DNA of 64,000 nucleotides from an uncultured Oceanobacillus sp. (GCA_938004015.1 CALKWU010000216.1:1-64000), one strand, 5' to 3'. Counted from the first letter of the stretch, positions 8,394 to 17,299 are shown. A program made the numbers and translations. Notes: generated from the letters alone by a model not told the origin.

Positions 8394-8939
8394 CTAAAGA
8401 AATTGATAAAAAAATAAAAAGACAACCCCTGCTATACCAAGGAAAACCAAGTATTTCAATTTTATTACATAACCGAACAAAATCCATAACGAAAAATTCA
8501 GAGCGATCGTAATAGAAGCCGCCCATTGCGTTGTGAACAATAATCCACAAGCCAATAAGCTTGCAAATAAAAACAGAAACAAACTGACGACAAGCGACGT
8601 ATGGAAAAGGATGCCTTTCTCTTCTTTATAATGGAAACAGAGCCATAGAGAAAGCAACAAAAACAAAGTTAAAATAACGAGTTGCAAATAAACATGAATT
8701 TCAGTAAAATAGATGACAATAAATGAAAAAGGAAGCGACAGGTAAAGTAAAACAATTTGAAAACGTTCTAAATACAGTGTAAATCGTTTTGCTTTCCTTG
8801 ATTTTGTGAAGATTTCTTCGTCCCCGCCTTCCGTGTACAGTGCGAGTAAGTAATCGCAATACTGTTCGGGCAGCAGTCGATGTTGCTTCCAATATTTGAT
8901 TTCGTTAATGATGATGGCGATTTTGCGGTCGTCTTCCAT
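8394..8939 (-). CDS. Multi-pass membrane protein of unknown function
   Basis: 181 residues, unrecognised. The first 60 are soluble and charged, with EIKYWKQHRLLPEQYCDYLLALYTEGG, a pattern that resembles the cytoplasmic head of some DUF2157-like membrane proteins. The rest consists of about five or six hydrophobic helices with very short loops, ending in a hydrophobic C terminus. The ATG at 8939 has GGGGTGG six bases upstream; a longer in-frame start exists but lacks a ribosome site. It lies between sigA and cccA. The sigA terminator precedes it and no clear promoter was found. No function is proposed. Confidence 0.7.
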   Translation of the reverse strand: MEDDRKIAIIINEIKYWKQHRLLPEQYCDYLLALYTEGGDEEIFTKSRKAKRFTLYLERFQIVLLYLSLPFSFIVIYFTEIHVYLQLVILTLFLLLSLWLCFHYKEEKGILFHTSLVVSLFLFLFASLLACGLLFTTQWAASITIALNFSLWILFGYVIKLKYLVFLGIAGVVFLFFYQFL

Positions 8940-8991
8940 CCGTAACCACCCCAATGCACTTGAACTGCATGTCGTAATTAAGCAATAAACA

Positions 8992-9025
8992 GTCATTGCT
9001 TACACGGTGGAGTGTAAACAATGAC
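8992..9025 (-). terminator. Terminator of the dnaG-sigA operon
   Basis: A 14-bp stem (GTCATTGCTTACAC / GTGTAAACAATGAC) with one C/A position that becomes G-U in the minus-strand RNA, a 6-nt loop and a T-rich tail. It lies 17 bases past the sigA stop. Confidence 0.75.
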
Positions 9026-9042
9026 CATTTAACATAAACCGT

Positions 9043-10161
9043 TTAATCCAAAAAGTCTTTCAAACGTTTACTGCGGCTCGGATGACGAAGCTTCCGCAAG
9101 GCTTTAGCCTCGATTTGACGGATTCTTTCCCGTGTCACGCCGAACACTTTCCCTACTTCTTCCAATGTTCTTGTGCGGCCATCATCCAGACCGAAACGGA
9201 GACGCAAAACGTTTTCTTCCCTGTCCGTCAACGTATCGAGTACATCTTCCAGCTGTTCCTTCAAAAGTTCGTATGCGGCATGGTCGGAAGGTGATACCGC
9301 TTCTTGGTCTTCAATGAAATCACCAAGATGCGAATCATCTTCTTCGCCAATTGGAGTTTCAAGCGATACTGGCTCTTGCGCAATTTTCAAGATGTCTCTC
9401 ACTTTTTCCGGTGGTAAATCCATTTCTTTACCGATTTCTTCCGGAGTCGGTTCTCTTCCTAAATCTTGTAGCAGAGAACGTTGTACCCGGATTAATTTAT
9501 TGATCGTTTCCACCATATGGACAGGAATCCGGATTGTCCTCGCTTGGTCAGCGATGGCTCGGGTAATCGCTTGGCGAATCCACCAAGTGGCATAAGTGCT
9601 GAATTTGAAACCTTTTCGGTAATCGAACTTTTCCACAGCTTTCAAGAGACCCATATTCCCTTCCTGAATCAAGTCGAGAAACAGCATTCCCCGTCCAACA
9701 TATCTTTTTGCGATACTTACAACGAGACGGAGGTTAGCTTCCGTCAATTTCTTTTTAGCTTCTTCATCCCCTTGTTCGATCCGGGAAGCAAGCTCAATTT
9801 CTTCTGCTGCAGACAACAGATTGACCCGTCCAATTTCCTTCAAGTACATCCGCACCGGGTCATTTATCTTAACACCCAAAGGGACACTCAAATCATCCTC
9901 ATCGCTATCCTCTTCTTCTTCAGCGATTTTCTGCATATTCGGATCATCTTCAGATTCCCCTATCACCTCGATACCCTGTTCATTCAGGTACTCATAGAAC
10001 TCATCCATTTCGTCAGAGTCGATTTCAAAATTAGAAAGCTTGTCAGCCACTTCTTCGTAAGCCAACACGCCTTTTTTCTTTCCAATTTCGACCAAACTCT
10101 CTTTAGCCATCTCCAAAGTCATTTCAGAGTCTTTCGTTTGAGTCGGCTTTTTTTCTGACAT
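9043..10161 (-). CDS. sigA: Primary sigma factor, RNA polymerase sigma-A
   Basis: 372 residues, the housekeeping sigma factor that directs RNA polymerase to vegetative promoters. An acidic N-terminal region 1.1 is followed by region 1.2/2 (DPVRMYLKEIGR, then NLRLVVSIAKRY and the -10 recognition segment KFSTYATWWIRQAI), region 3 (TINKLIR...), and region 4 with the helix-turn-helix ...LEEVGKVFGVTRERIRQIEAKAL near the C terminus. Start at 10161, preceded by GGAGGGGGACTC; an upstream in-frame codon is ignored. It follows dnaG by 33 bases, the classic macromolecular-synthesis operon without rpsU. Confidence 0.97.
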   Translation of the reverse strand: MSEKKPTQTKDSEMTLEMAKESLVEIGKKKGVLAYEEVADKLSNFEIDSDEMDEFYEYLNEQGIEVIGESEDDPNMQKIAEEEEDSDEDDLSVPLGVKINDPVRMYLKEIGRVNLLSAAEEIELASRIEQGDEEAKKKLTEANLRLVVSIAKRYVGRGMLFLDLIQEGNMGLLKAVEKFDYRKGFKFSTYATWWIRQAITRAIADQARTIRIPVHMVETINKLIRVQRSLLQDLGREPTPEEIGKEMDLPPEKVRDILKIAQEPVSLETPIGEEDDSHLGDFIEDQEAVSPSDHAAYELLKEQLEDVLDTLTDREENVLRLRFGLDDGRTRTLEEVGKVFGVTRERIRQIEAKALRKLRHPSRSKRLKDFLD

Positions 10162-10194
10162 GAGTCCCCCTCCTTCCAACAAAATAAACTTACG

Positions 10195-12012
10195 TTACTG
10201 TTTCAGCTTTTTTTGTATTTGTAATATTTCATCAGCAATTTTTGCTGCTGCTATCGGATCGTTTTGCTTTTCGTACATTCGCAATTGTCGTTTCAATGAT
10301 TTTAATGTGTTTTTGGCGCTTGATTCTGCTTTGATGGTATTTATATAGTCATGAAGCGCCGCTTCACTTAGCTCTTCCTGTCCGGATTCCATCACAATTT
10401 CAGAAACAAGCCGCTTCAAGGTTTCGTCCTCCATACGTTCGATGAATTTACTCACATCCGGCTCGTTTCCTTCTTCATAAAACGCATAAAGGTGCGTGAC
10501 GATGACTTTATGCTCATCAATTTTGAAATCAGCACCAAGTTCATCTCGGATTCTTTCTGCAACCCAATCATTTTGCAACATATGGAAAATGATTTTTCGT
10601 TCAGCATTATGATATGCCGGTAAAATTTTCCGATTCCCACGAAAAACGAATGTGTTATTAGTATATCTGTTATCTTGCGAGTTATCCCGCCGATTTGCGA
10701 ATCTGCGGCGTACGGAAGTCAATTCATCCTGTAAAGTTTCCAGGGGCATGGAAAACTCTTCACTCAGTTCTTGCAAATAATATTCCCTTTCCAATGAGCT
10801 TTCAATCGTTGATAATTCTCGCAACATCTTTTGGATGTACTCAAGTTTTTCACTCTCGATACTTAAATTAAAATCTTTTTTATAATACCTCATTAAAAAG
10901 GCCATGTATGTGTCGCTTGCCTGTAACACCCGTTTCCGAAAAGCATCTCCCCCATGTTCCCGGATAAAATCGTCCGGGTCTTGTCCATCTTTCAAATAGG
11001 CTATTTTCACTTGGCAACCGACCTTGCGTAAAAGTGATGCTGCACGAAAAGAAGCATCTTGGCCAGCAGAATCGCCATCATAACATATGATAACTTGATC
11101 CACATAACGCTTCAGCAATTTCGCTTGATACTCGGTCAACGATGTCCCTAATGTGGCGACCACATTTTTAATGCCTGCCTGGTAAGCAGCGATGGCATCC
11201 AAATTGCCTTCAAATAACACCACTTCATTTTCCTTACGAATATGCCTTTTCGCAAGATCGAAATTGTAAAGCAGTTTCCCTTTTTGGAACAATTCGGTTT
11301 CTGGGCTGTTTAAATATTTTGGGCCTCTATCCTGGATACTCCTGCCACCAAAGGCCACGGTCTTCCCTAAATGGTTGCGGATTGGGAAAATGATCCGACC
11401 TTGGAATCTGTCGGCAACAGTGCCATCATCCCTTTCCGAAACAAAACCTGCTTTTATCATCAATTGCCTATTGAAACCTTTTTTTTCGAGAAATTCTACA
11501 ATGAAATCTTTAACGTCAGGGGCGTATCCCAGTTGAAAGGCATCAATTGAAGCATCGTTTATCGCTCGTTCTTTCAGGTAATTGTAGCCTTCCCTTCCGT
11601 CTTTCGTGTAGCGAAGTAAATGGTGATATAGTTTTGTGAGCCATTCAAAAGCTTCAAGAATTCGCTGGTTTTCTTCGGAATAGGAGGTTTTTTTTTCTAT
11701 TCCGAAAGAAGGGAGTTTGATGCCAGCACGATTGGCCAGGAACTCCAACGATTCATGGAATGTGAAGCTCTCTATTTCCATTAAAAATGTCACGACATTT
11801 CCGCCTTTTCCACAACCGAAACAGTGAAAAATTTGTTTTTCTTGCGTGACTGAAAAAGAAGGTGTTTTTTCATCATGGAACGGACAGAGGCCGAAGAAAT
11901 TTCTGCCTTGTTTTTTAAGTTGCACATATTCTCCGACAACATCAACGATATCGTTGGCTTTTCTCACTTCTTCTACGACACTTTCCGGTATTCGACTCAA
12001 TCTGATCACCAT
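10195..12012 (-). CDS. dnaG: DNA primase
   Basis: 605 residues. It makes RNA primers for replication. The N-terminal CHC2 zinc ribbon is visible (LCPFHDEKTPSF, HCFGCGKGGN), then the catalytic core with TOPRIM motifs (EGNLDAIAAYQAG and CYDGDSAGQDA) at about 265-325, and a C-terminal helicase-binding region. The ATG at 12012 is the first start in frame after a TAG, but no good ribosome site sits next to it; the nearest GGAGG is about 27 bases upstream. The next codon, GTG, is an alternative start. The gene begins the operon here because yqxD, which usually precedes it, is missing. Confidence 0.96.
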   Translation of the reverse strand: MVIRLSRIPESVVEEVRKANDIVDVVGEYVQLKKQGRNFFGLCPFHDEKTPSFSVTQEKQIFHCFGCGKGGNVVTFLMEIESFTFHESLEFLANRAGIKLPSFGIEKKTSYSEENQRILEAFEWLTKLYHHLLRYTKDGREGYNYLKERAINDASIDAFQLGYAPDVKDFIVEFLEKKGFNRQLMIKAGFVSERDDGTVADRFQGRIIFPIRNHLGKTVAFGGRSIQDRGPKYLNSPETELFQKGKLLYNFDLAKRHIRKENEVVLFEGNLDAIAAYQAGIKNVVATLGTSLTEYQAKLLKRYVDQVIICYDGDSAGQDASFRAASLLRKVGCQVKIAYLKDGQDPDDFIREHGGDAFRKRVLQASDTYMAFLMRYYKKDFNLSIESEKLEYIQKMLRELSTIESSLEREYYLQELSEEFSMPLETLQDELTSVRRRFANRRDNSQDNRYTNNTFVFRGNRKILPAYHNAERKIIFHMLQNDWVAERIRDELGADFKIDEHKVIVTHLYAFYEEGNEPDVSKFIERMEDETLKRLVSEIVMESGQEELSEAALHDYINTIKAESSAKNTLKSLKRQLRMYEKQNDPIAAAKIADEILQIQKKLKQ

Positions 12013-12364
12013 ATTCTATTTTATTCGATGTAAAACGGGAAAGTCCTCCAACATATGACAATTTTCTTAATAAAATCGTAAAAAAACAGTGAACGATTGA
12101 TTATACAGACTTAGTGCGAAAGGCCTCGAATTTCTGTATATGCTCACTCTCATGAAGTTTACCCTATAAACAATAATTTTATGGTAATTTAATTTTGTAT
12201 CCATATGTTAATTCGATAACACCTTGCCCCATTCCTTCTTTTTGTTGAATGTTTTATTTTTCAGAATATATATTTCTATTCAAGTGATAATATTAATATG
12301 TTTACACAAAATTGAATTATAATACATAACCGTAAATATTTCCATTAATTTGCCTCCAAATAAG
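12013..12364. other. AT-rich intergenic region upstream of dnaG
   Basis: About 350 bases with no supported gene. On the minus strand a TATAAT box (12100..12105) lies 88 bases before dnaG, but its -35 region is poor; it is a weak candidate for the dnaG-sigA promoter. Also on the minus strand, a good ribosome site (GGAGGCAAATTA) precedes a 21-codon frame, MEIFTVMYYNSILCKHINII plus one residue, which I do not call a gene. In B. subtilis yqxD occupies this interval; no recognisable part of it is seen. Confidence 0.5.
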
Positions 12365-12399
12365 AAAACATTCTACATCATATAATAGTAGAATGTTTT
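12365..12399 (-). terminator. Terminator of the ccpN operon
   Basis: A perfect 12-bp stem (AAAACATTCTAC / GTAGAATGTTTT) with an 11-nt loop, beginning 10 bases past the stop of the PPDK-regulatory gene. Confidence 0.75.
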
Positions 12400-12409
12400 G
12401 CTTATCAGC

Positions 12410-13234
12410 TCAAGAATTATCCTTTTCCGCTTTCTTTTTGAGCATTTGTAAGATGATGTTGGCCGTTTCTTCCACTGCTTTATTGGAAACATCGATCACT
12501 TCACAGCCGATTTTTCCGACGACTTCATCAAAATAATCGAGCTCTTGTTTTATCCGTTTTATTGTAGCATAAGTCGCGTGATCCCCTAAACCAAGAGCTT
12601 TCAATCTTTCTTTCCTGATTTCATTCAACTTTTCCGGACTGATTCGGAGTCCGATACATTTATCTTTGGCGATTTCAAATAATTCTTCCGGTGGTTCCAC
12701 TTCAGGAACGATCGGTACATTAGCGACTTTGATTTGTTTATTGGCGAGATATTGCGAAAGTGGTGTCTTCGAAGTCCTGGATACTCCGATCAAAACGATA
12801 TCCGCACGGGCAATTCCTCGGGGATCCCTTCCGTCATCATATTTCACCGCAAATTCCACCGCTTCGACCCGTCTGAAATAATCTTCATCGAGTTTATGTA
12901 CAAGCCCTGGTTCGAGCCGCGGTTCACGTCCGAAATATTTTTCCATCGCTTTGATGGTCGGCCCCATGATGTCAATCACTTGTATGCCGATGTTTCGGGC
13001 TTCTTCATTGAGGTAACTGCGCAATTCCGGATCGACTATAGTGAAAGCAATCATCGCATTGTTATCTTTGGCTATTTGCAAGTATTCTTCAACCGTTTCT
13101 CGATCATCAACATATGGCACCCGATGAATAGTGAAATCGCCATTTACGAATTGGCTCAGTCCGGCCTTGACGACAAGTTCAGCTGTTTCCCCGACTGAAT
13201 CGGATAATACATATACGATTGGCTCTATTTTCAT
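12410..13234 (-). CDS. Pyruvate,phosphate/water dikinase regulatory protein (YqfL, DUF299)
   Basis: 274 residues. Family members are bifunctional: they phosphorylate a threonine of pyruvate phosphate dikinase or PEP synthase using ADP and remove the phosphate with Pi. The signature P-loop-like GVSRTSKTPLSQYLANKQIKVANVP is shared across the family (key residues G, S, R, T, S, K, T at about 152-158). The N terminus YVLSDSVGETAE is also typical. It has a strong ribosome site, GAGGAGGAGG, and follows ccpN by 15 bases. In B. subtilis the ccpN-yqfL pair controls gluconeogenic genes, with YqfL modulating CcpN; the same is inferred here. Confidence 0.92.
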   Translation of the reverse strand: MKIEPIVYVLSDSVGETAELVVKAGLSQFVNGDFTIHRVPYVDDRETVEEYLQIAKDNNAMIAFTIVDPELRSYLNEEARNIGIQVIDIMGPTIKAMEKYFGREPRLEPGLVHKLDEDYFRRVEAVEFAVKYDDGRDPRGIARADIVLIGVSRTSKTPLSQYLANKQIKVANVPIVPEVEPPEELFEIAKDKCIGLRISPEKLNEIRKERLKALGLGDHATYATIKRIKQELDYFDEVVGKIGCEVIDVSNKAVEETANIILQMLKKKAEKDNS

Positions 13235-13249
13235 CTTCCTCCTCCTCTA

Positions 13250-13885
13250 TCAATCAAATCGTTTATCCATTGTCAATTCGACAAGGGCTTTCGTCATCGA
13301 AGTTTTTGTGATCCTGCCAATCACTTCCAGCCCTTTGTCCGTTTCTTTCACTACCGGCAACCCATCGATTTGTCGATTGATCAATTTTTTCGCTGCATCG
13401 ATCAAAGAATCGTTTTTATGGCATACCGTTATATTCGGCATCCGGGTCATAATGATATGTACCGGTATTTTGTTCAAATGTTGCTGTCCAAGACTGGCAC
13501 GTAACAAATCTTTCCGTGAAAGCACGCCAGTCAGACAAGAGTTTTCATCAACGACGAAAAGTGTACCAACATCTTCCAAAAACATCGTCGTGATGGCATC
13601 ATATACAGATGCATCCTCCCTTACAGCTACAGGAACTTGTTGGTAGTCCTTTACTTTTATCTTCTTTATATTTTCCGTAAGTAGTTCGGAGCTTGTCTTA
13701 CCTGTATAAAAATATCCGACCCGTGGTCTTGCTTCCAATATGCCGGCCATCGTCAATATCGCCAAATCAGGCCGCAACGTCGCCCGTGTCAACCCTAGTT
13801 TTTTCGCAATATTTTCCCCGGTGATCGGGCCATTCTGTTTTACGATTTCGATGATTTTTTCTTGCCGTTCCGACAAATCCATCAT
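13250..13885 (-). CDS. ccpN: Transcriptional repressor CcpN (HTH and CBS domains)
   Basis: 211 residues. The N-terminal winged helix (ERQEKIIEIVKQNGPITGENIAKKLGLTR region, about 6-60) contains the conserved LTRATLRPDLAILTM. Two CBS domains follow (about 80-205) with DVGTLFVVDE, GVLSRKDLLRASLGQQ and IPVHIIMTRMPNITV. These segments are nearly identical in wording to B. subtilis CcpN (YqzB), which represses gapB and pckA under glycolytic conditions and senses ATP/ADP. GAGGTGGTGGG precedes two adjacent ATG codons. It heads the short operon with the dikinase-regulatory gene. Confidence 0.94.
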   Translation of the reverse strand: MMDLSERQEKIIEIVKQNGPITGENIAKKLGLTRATLRPDLAILTMAGILEARPRVGYFYTGKTSSELLTENIKKIKVKDYQQVPVAVREDASVYDAITTMFLEDVGTLFVVDENSCLTGVLSRKDLLRASLGQQHLNKIPVHIIMTRMPNITVCHKNDSLIDAAKKLINRQIDGLPVVKETDKGLEVIGRITKTSMTKALVELTMDKRFD

Positions 13886-13997
13886 CCCACCACCTCTTCA
13901 AAAAGTGACATACTAATTACTGTTTATTATACTTCAATAGGTGGATAAAAGTAATTGTGTTATACTGTTTGGCGTTTCACAACTCACGGCGGAAAAG

Positions 13998-14044
13998 CAA
14001 GAAATCAAACCGGGTTCAGCTATTCAGCCCGGTTTGATTTCTTG
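13998..14044 (-). terminator. Terminator of glyQS
   Basis: A perfect 17-bp stem (CAAGAAATCAAACCGGG and its complement) with a 13-nt loop, directly next to the glyS stop codon. Confidence 0.85.
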
Positions 14045-16123
14045 TTAAAAGCTTTGTTTCCACTCGATGACAGTCAAATCCGCAAATGTTTTGATCATCT
14101 TGGATAATGCCGAAACGAGTGCCAAACGATTCGTTCTTATTTCCACATTATCCGCCATTACCATATTGTTGTCAAAGAAATTATGGATCGGTTGTGCAAG
14201 TGACTCCAATTGTTCAAACGCATTTTCTGCATCAAGGTTTTCATTGAAATTATCGAACATTTTACGGGCAATCTTATATTTCTCATACAATTCTTTTTCC
14301 GAATCCGTTTCGAACAATTCTGGATTGATTTCGCCATCCTTTGCTTGGCTTGACAAATTCAATACACGGACGAGCGCTTCTTCTTTTTCTTTGAATGTTT
14401 CATCATGTCGTTTTTTCGACAACAATTTGGCTTTTTCCACCGAATAAGCGAAATTGCCAATATGATTCCCCATGACGGCTTCAAAAATGTCTTGTTCGAT
14501 TCCCATTTCTTTCAACAGAAAAGCAGCTCTCTGCTTGAAGAAATCATGGATATTTTCACGGTAATCTTCGGCTTTTTCAAGTTCCAGTCCGTCATATAGT
14601 TCATAAGCCAAATTCAACAGCTCTTCCAACGTCACTTTCCAATTTTTCTCCAGTAATATGCGTAAAACTCCGATTGCTTGTCTCCGTAGGGCATATGGGT
14701 CTTGGGATCCGGTCGGCATCAACCCAACTGCGATAATTCCTGCAATCGTATCAAGCTTTTCAGCGACACTGAGCACTGCTCCAATATCCGTTTCAGGTAA
14801 TTTGCCATTTGCATGGGTCGGCATGTATTGTTCACGGATCGCACGGGCAACTTCAGGTTTTTCGTCGAGGTTTTGAGCATAGATTTCTCCCATGACCCCT
14901 TGCAATTCCGGAAATTCGTCGACCATATTCGTCATCAAATCAAATTTTCCGATCTCAGCGGCACGTGTGGCATCTTCTGCTGCTTCTGAAGACAACTCCA
15001 GTTTTTCGGAAATCTGTTGCGTCAAGCGACTCACTCTTGCCACTTTTTCAGCTAGTGAGCCCAATTTTTCTTGGAATACGACCCGATCCAATTTTTCCAA
15101 ATAATGATCGATCGTATGTTTCCCATCTTCTTCATAGAAAAACTCTGCGTCGCTCAAACGGGCACGGAGCACTTTTTCATTCCCTTTAATCACTGTCTCC
15201 AATGCCGTCGTATCGCCATTTCTTACACTGATGAAGTGCGGAAGCAAGTCCCCGTCATTTGATGTGACCGGAAAGTACCGCTGGTGTTCTTTCATCGAAA
15301 CCTTCAATACTTGTTGTGGCAAATTCAAAAATTCTTCCGCAAAAGATCCGGAAAATACGGTCGGGTATTCGACTAGATTGTTTACTTCCGCAAGCAAGTC
15401 ATCATCAACAATGACACGAAAACCGTGTTTATTTTCCAATTCCTTGATTCCGTTCAGAATCCATTGTTTTCGTTTTTGCGAATCTGCAATGACATAATTT
15501 TCTTTTAGCTTTTCTTCATAATCGGTCGCCTCTTCCAGTTCAAACGGCTTTCCGAGATAGCGATGACCATAGGTGACATTTCCCGATTTAACTCCAGCGA
15601 CTTCAAAAGGTATAACAGTTTTGCCATATAGTCCGACTAGCCAACGGATTGGACGGGCAAACCGAACAGCATGCGTCCCCCATCGCATATTGCTGCTGAA
15701 AGTGAGACTCGTAATGATGTTGGCAAAATCCGGTAAAATGTTTTCAGTTGCTTTACCTTCAATTCGTTTCAAAACAAACACGTATGTTTTTCCTTTCACT
15801 TCTTTTTCGATAAGATCGTCCACCGTTTTGCCTTGCCCTTTCGCAAACCCGATCGCTGCCTTCGTCCATTCCCCATTTTCATCTTTGGCGATGTTTAATG
15901 CCGGACCGCGGACTTCTTCTTCCAACGTTTCTTGCTCGGGGGAAATATTTTCAACAATCACAGCCAACCTTCGCGGGGTGGAAAATGAAGTGACAGCGTC
16001 AAAAGCTAATCTTTCCTCTTTCAACCAAGCAACCGTTTTTTCCTTCAGTTGTCTTTCCGCGTCATCGACAAAACGTGCCGGCAATTCTTCCAAGCCGATT
16101 TCGAACAATACATTTTCAGCCAT
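14045..16123 (-). CDS. glyS: Glycyl-tRNA synthetase beta subunit
   Basis: 692 residues, the tRNA-binding subunit of the bacterial alpha2beta2 glycyl-tRNA synthetase. The N terminus ENVLFEIGLEELPARFVDDA is the family signature, and the C-terminal anticodon-binding region contains FDNNMVMADNVEIRTNRLALV. Length agrees with B. subtilis GlyS. The start overlaps the glyQ stop by eight bases and has GGAGAGGAAACAA before the ATG, so translation is coupled to glyQ. Expression is governed by the T-box upstream of glyQ. Confidence 0.97.
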   Translation of the reverse strand: MAENVLFEIGLEELPARFVDDAERQLKEKTVAWLKEERLAFDAVTSFSTPRRLAVIVENISPEQETLEEEVRGPALNIAKDENGEWTKAAIGFAKGQGKTVDDLIEKEVKGKTYVFVLKRIEGKATENILPDFANIITSLTFSSNMRWGTHAVRFARPIRWLVGLYGKTVIPFEVAGVKSGNVTYGHRYLGKPFELEEATDYEEKLKENYVIADSQKRKQWILNGIKELENKHGFRVIVDDDLLAEVNNLVEYPTVFSGSFAEEFLNLPQQVLKVSMKEHQRYFPVTSNDGDLLPHFISVRNGDTTALETVIKGNEKVLRARLSDAEFFYEEDGKHTIDHYLEKLDRVVFQEKLGSLAEKVARVSRLTQQISEKLELSSEAAEDATRAAEIGKFDLMTNMVDEFPELQGVMGEIYAQNLDEKPEVARAIREQYMPTHANGKLPETDIGAVLSVAEKLDTIAGIIAVGLMPTGSQDPYALRRQAIGVLRILLEKNWKVTLEELLNLAYELYDGLELEKAEDYRENIHDFFKQRAAFLLKEMGIEQDIFEAVMGNHIGNFAYSVEKAKLLSKKRHDETFKEKEEALVRVLNLSSQAKDGEINPELFETDSEKELYEKYKIARKMFDNFNENLDAENAFEQLESLAQPIHNFFDNNMVMADNVEIRTNRLALVSALSKMIKTFADLTVIEWKQSF

Positions 16124-17003
16124 TTGTTTCCTCTCCTTTTTTCAGCATTGGAAAGCCAAGCTTTTCTCTCTCTTTCACGTACGTTTTTGCAATGCTTCGC
16201 GCAAGATTCCTCACCCGAGTAATGTAACCGGTCCTTTCCGTCACTGAAATGACACCTCTCGCATCCAGCAAATTGAACGTATGGGAGCATTTCAACACAT
16301 AATCATAAGCCGGAAAAACGAGACCTTTTTCCATCGTACGACGTGCTTCATTTTCATACATGGAAAACAATTGGAAAAGCATCTCCGTATCCGATTCCTC
16401 GAACGTGTATGTCGAATGTTCATACTCCGGTTGATAAAAGATGTCCCGATATGTGACACCTTCCGTCCATTCCAAATCAAAGACATTATCTTTATCTTGA
16501 ATATACGAGGCCAGCCGTTCCACCCCATACGTCAATTCAACCGATATCGGATCCGCTTCCAGGCCGCCGACTTGTTGGAAGTAGGTGAATTGGGTCACTT
16601 CCATGCCATCCAACCATACTTCCCAACCGAGCCCTGCTGCTCCGAGGGTCGGATTTTCCCAATTATCCTCCACAAAGCGGATATCGTGATGCAATGGGTT
16701 GATACCGAGATTTTCCAACGATTTCAAATACAATTCTTGGATGTTGTCTGGCGATGGTTTCATGATCACCTGAAATTGGTGATGCTGATACAACCGGTTC
16801 GGGTTTTCACCATATCTTCCGTCTGCCGGTCGCCGTGAAGGTTCCACATAAGCGACATTCCACGGTTCCGGCCCAAGGCTGCGGAGCAACGTCATCGGGG
16901 ACATCGTACCGGCCCCTTTTTCCACATCATATGCCTGGACAAGGACGCAATTATGTTCAGCCCAGTACTTTTGCAGCGTCAGAATCATTTCTTGGATATT
17001 CAT
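16116..17003 (-). CDS. glyQ: Glycyl-tRNA synthetase alpha subunit
   Basis: 295 residues, the catalytic class II subunit that makes glycyl-adenylate. Clear family blocks: QKYWAEHNCVLVQAYDVEKGAGT at the N terminus (key residues W, Q, Y, D, G, A, G, T), the WNVAYVEPSRRPADGRYG block (motif 2 region), and the YDYVLKCSHTFNLLDARG block near the C terminus. Start at 17003 with GGAGGTACGGAAA; an in-frame upstream start adding 13 residues lacks a ribosome site. It begins the glyQS transcript downstream of a T-box leader. Confidence 0.97.
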   Translation of the reverse strand: MNIQEMILTLQKYWAEHNCVLVQAYDVEKGAGTMSPMTLLRSLGPEPWNVAYVEPSRRPADGRYGENPNRLYQHHQFQVIMKPSPDNIQELYLKSLENLGINPLHHDIRFVEDNWENPTLGAAGLGWEVWLDGMEVTQFTYFQQVGGLEADPISVELTYGVERLASYIQDKDNVFDLEWTEGVTYRDIFYQPEYEHSTYTFEESDTEMLFQLFSMYENEARRTMEKGLVFPAYDYVLKCSHTFNLLDARGVISVTERTGYITRVRNLARSIAKTYVKEREKLGFPMLKKGEETNG

Positions 17004-17047
17004 TTTCCGTACCTCCAATGATTTGATGTACCTATTACACACAAATG

Positions 17048-17265
17048 AAAAACCGTCTCTATGCTTGTGGTAACAAACATAGGGACGGTTGATGACCGCG
17101 GTTCCACCCTATTTACTCGATGATATCGAGTCCCTTTATTGAAATGCTCAGGAATGCCTTTCCTTATCACGCTTTTGTCCAGCTTCCACCGTCCTGGACT
17201 CGCTTTGAAAAGCAGGTTGATAAGTACTCTTTCCGTCAACGCAAACACGTATGCACTTCTAGTAT
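17048..17265 (-). promoter_or_regulatory. T-box riboswitch leader of glyQS
   Basis: Read on the minus strand, the leader contains the conserved T-box AGGGTGGAACCGCGGTC (complement of 17094..17110). A terminator hairpin follows (17048..17090, arms around ACCGTCCCTATG and CATAGAGACGGT with a T-run). Uncharged tRNA would pair with the T-box and favour the antiterminator. A GGC triplet (complement of 17156..17158), in AAGGCATTCC, is the likely glycine specifier; stem I covers about 17160-17260. The specifier call is less sure than the T-box itself. Confidence 0.9.
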
Positions 17266-17270
17266 GTAAA

Positions 17271-17299
17271 ATAATAAGCCAGAAGAAGAAATATGTCAA
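17271..17299 (-). promoter_or_regulatory. Sigma-A promoter of glyQS
   Basis: On the minus strand, TTGACA (complement of 17294..17299), a 17-base spacer and TATTAT (complement of 17271..17276). The -35 box shares bases with the recO stop codon: TGA at 17296..17298 is part of TTGACA. Confidence 0.8.

Noticed and set aside
12302..12345. A 21-codon minus-strand frame after GGAGGCAAATTA upstream of dnaG
   Set aside because: Good ribosome site but no homology or conserved content; kept as an observation, not a gene.
15573..16247. A 224-codon plus-strand ORF opposite glyS/glyQ
   Set aside because: Antisense shadow of two certain tRNA-synthetase genes; no ribosome site or motif.
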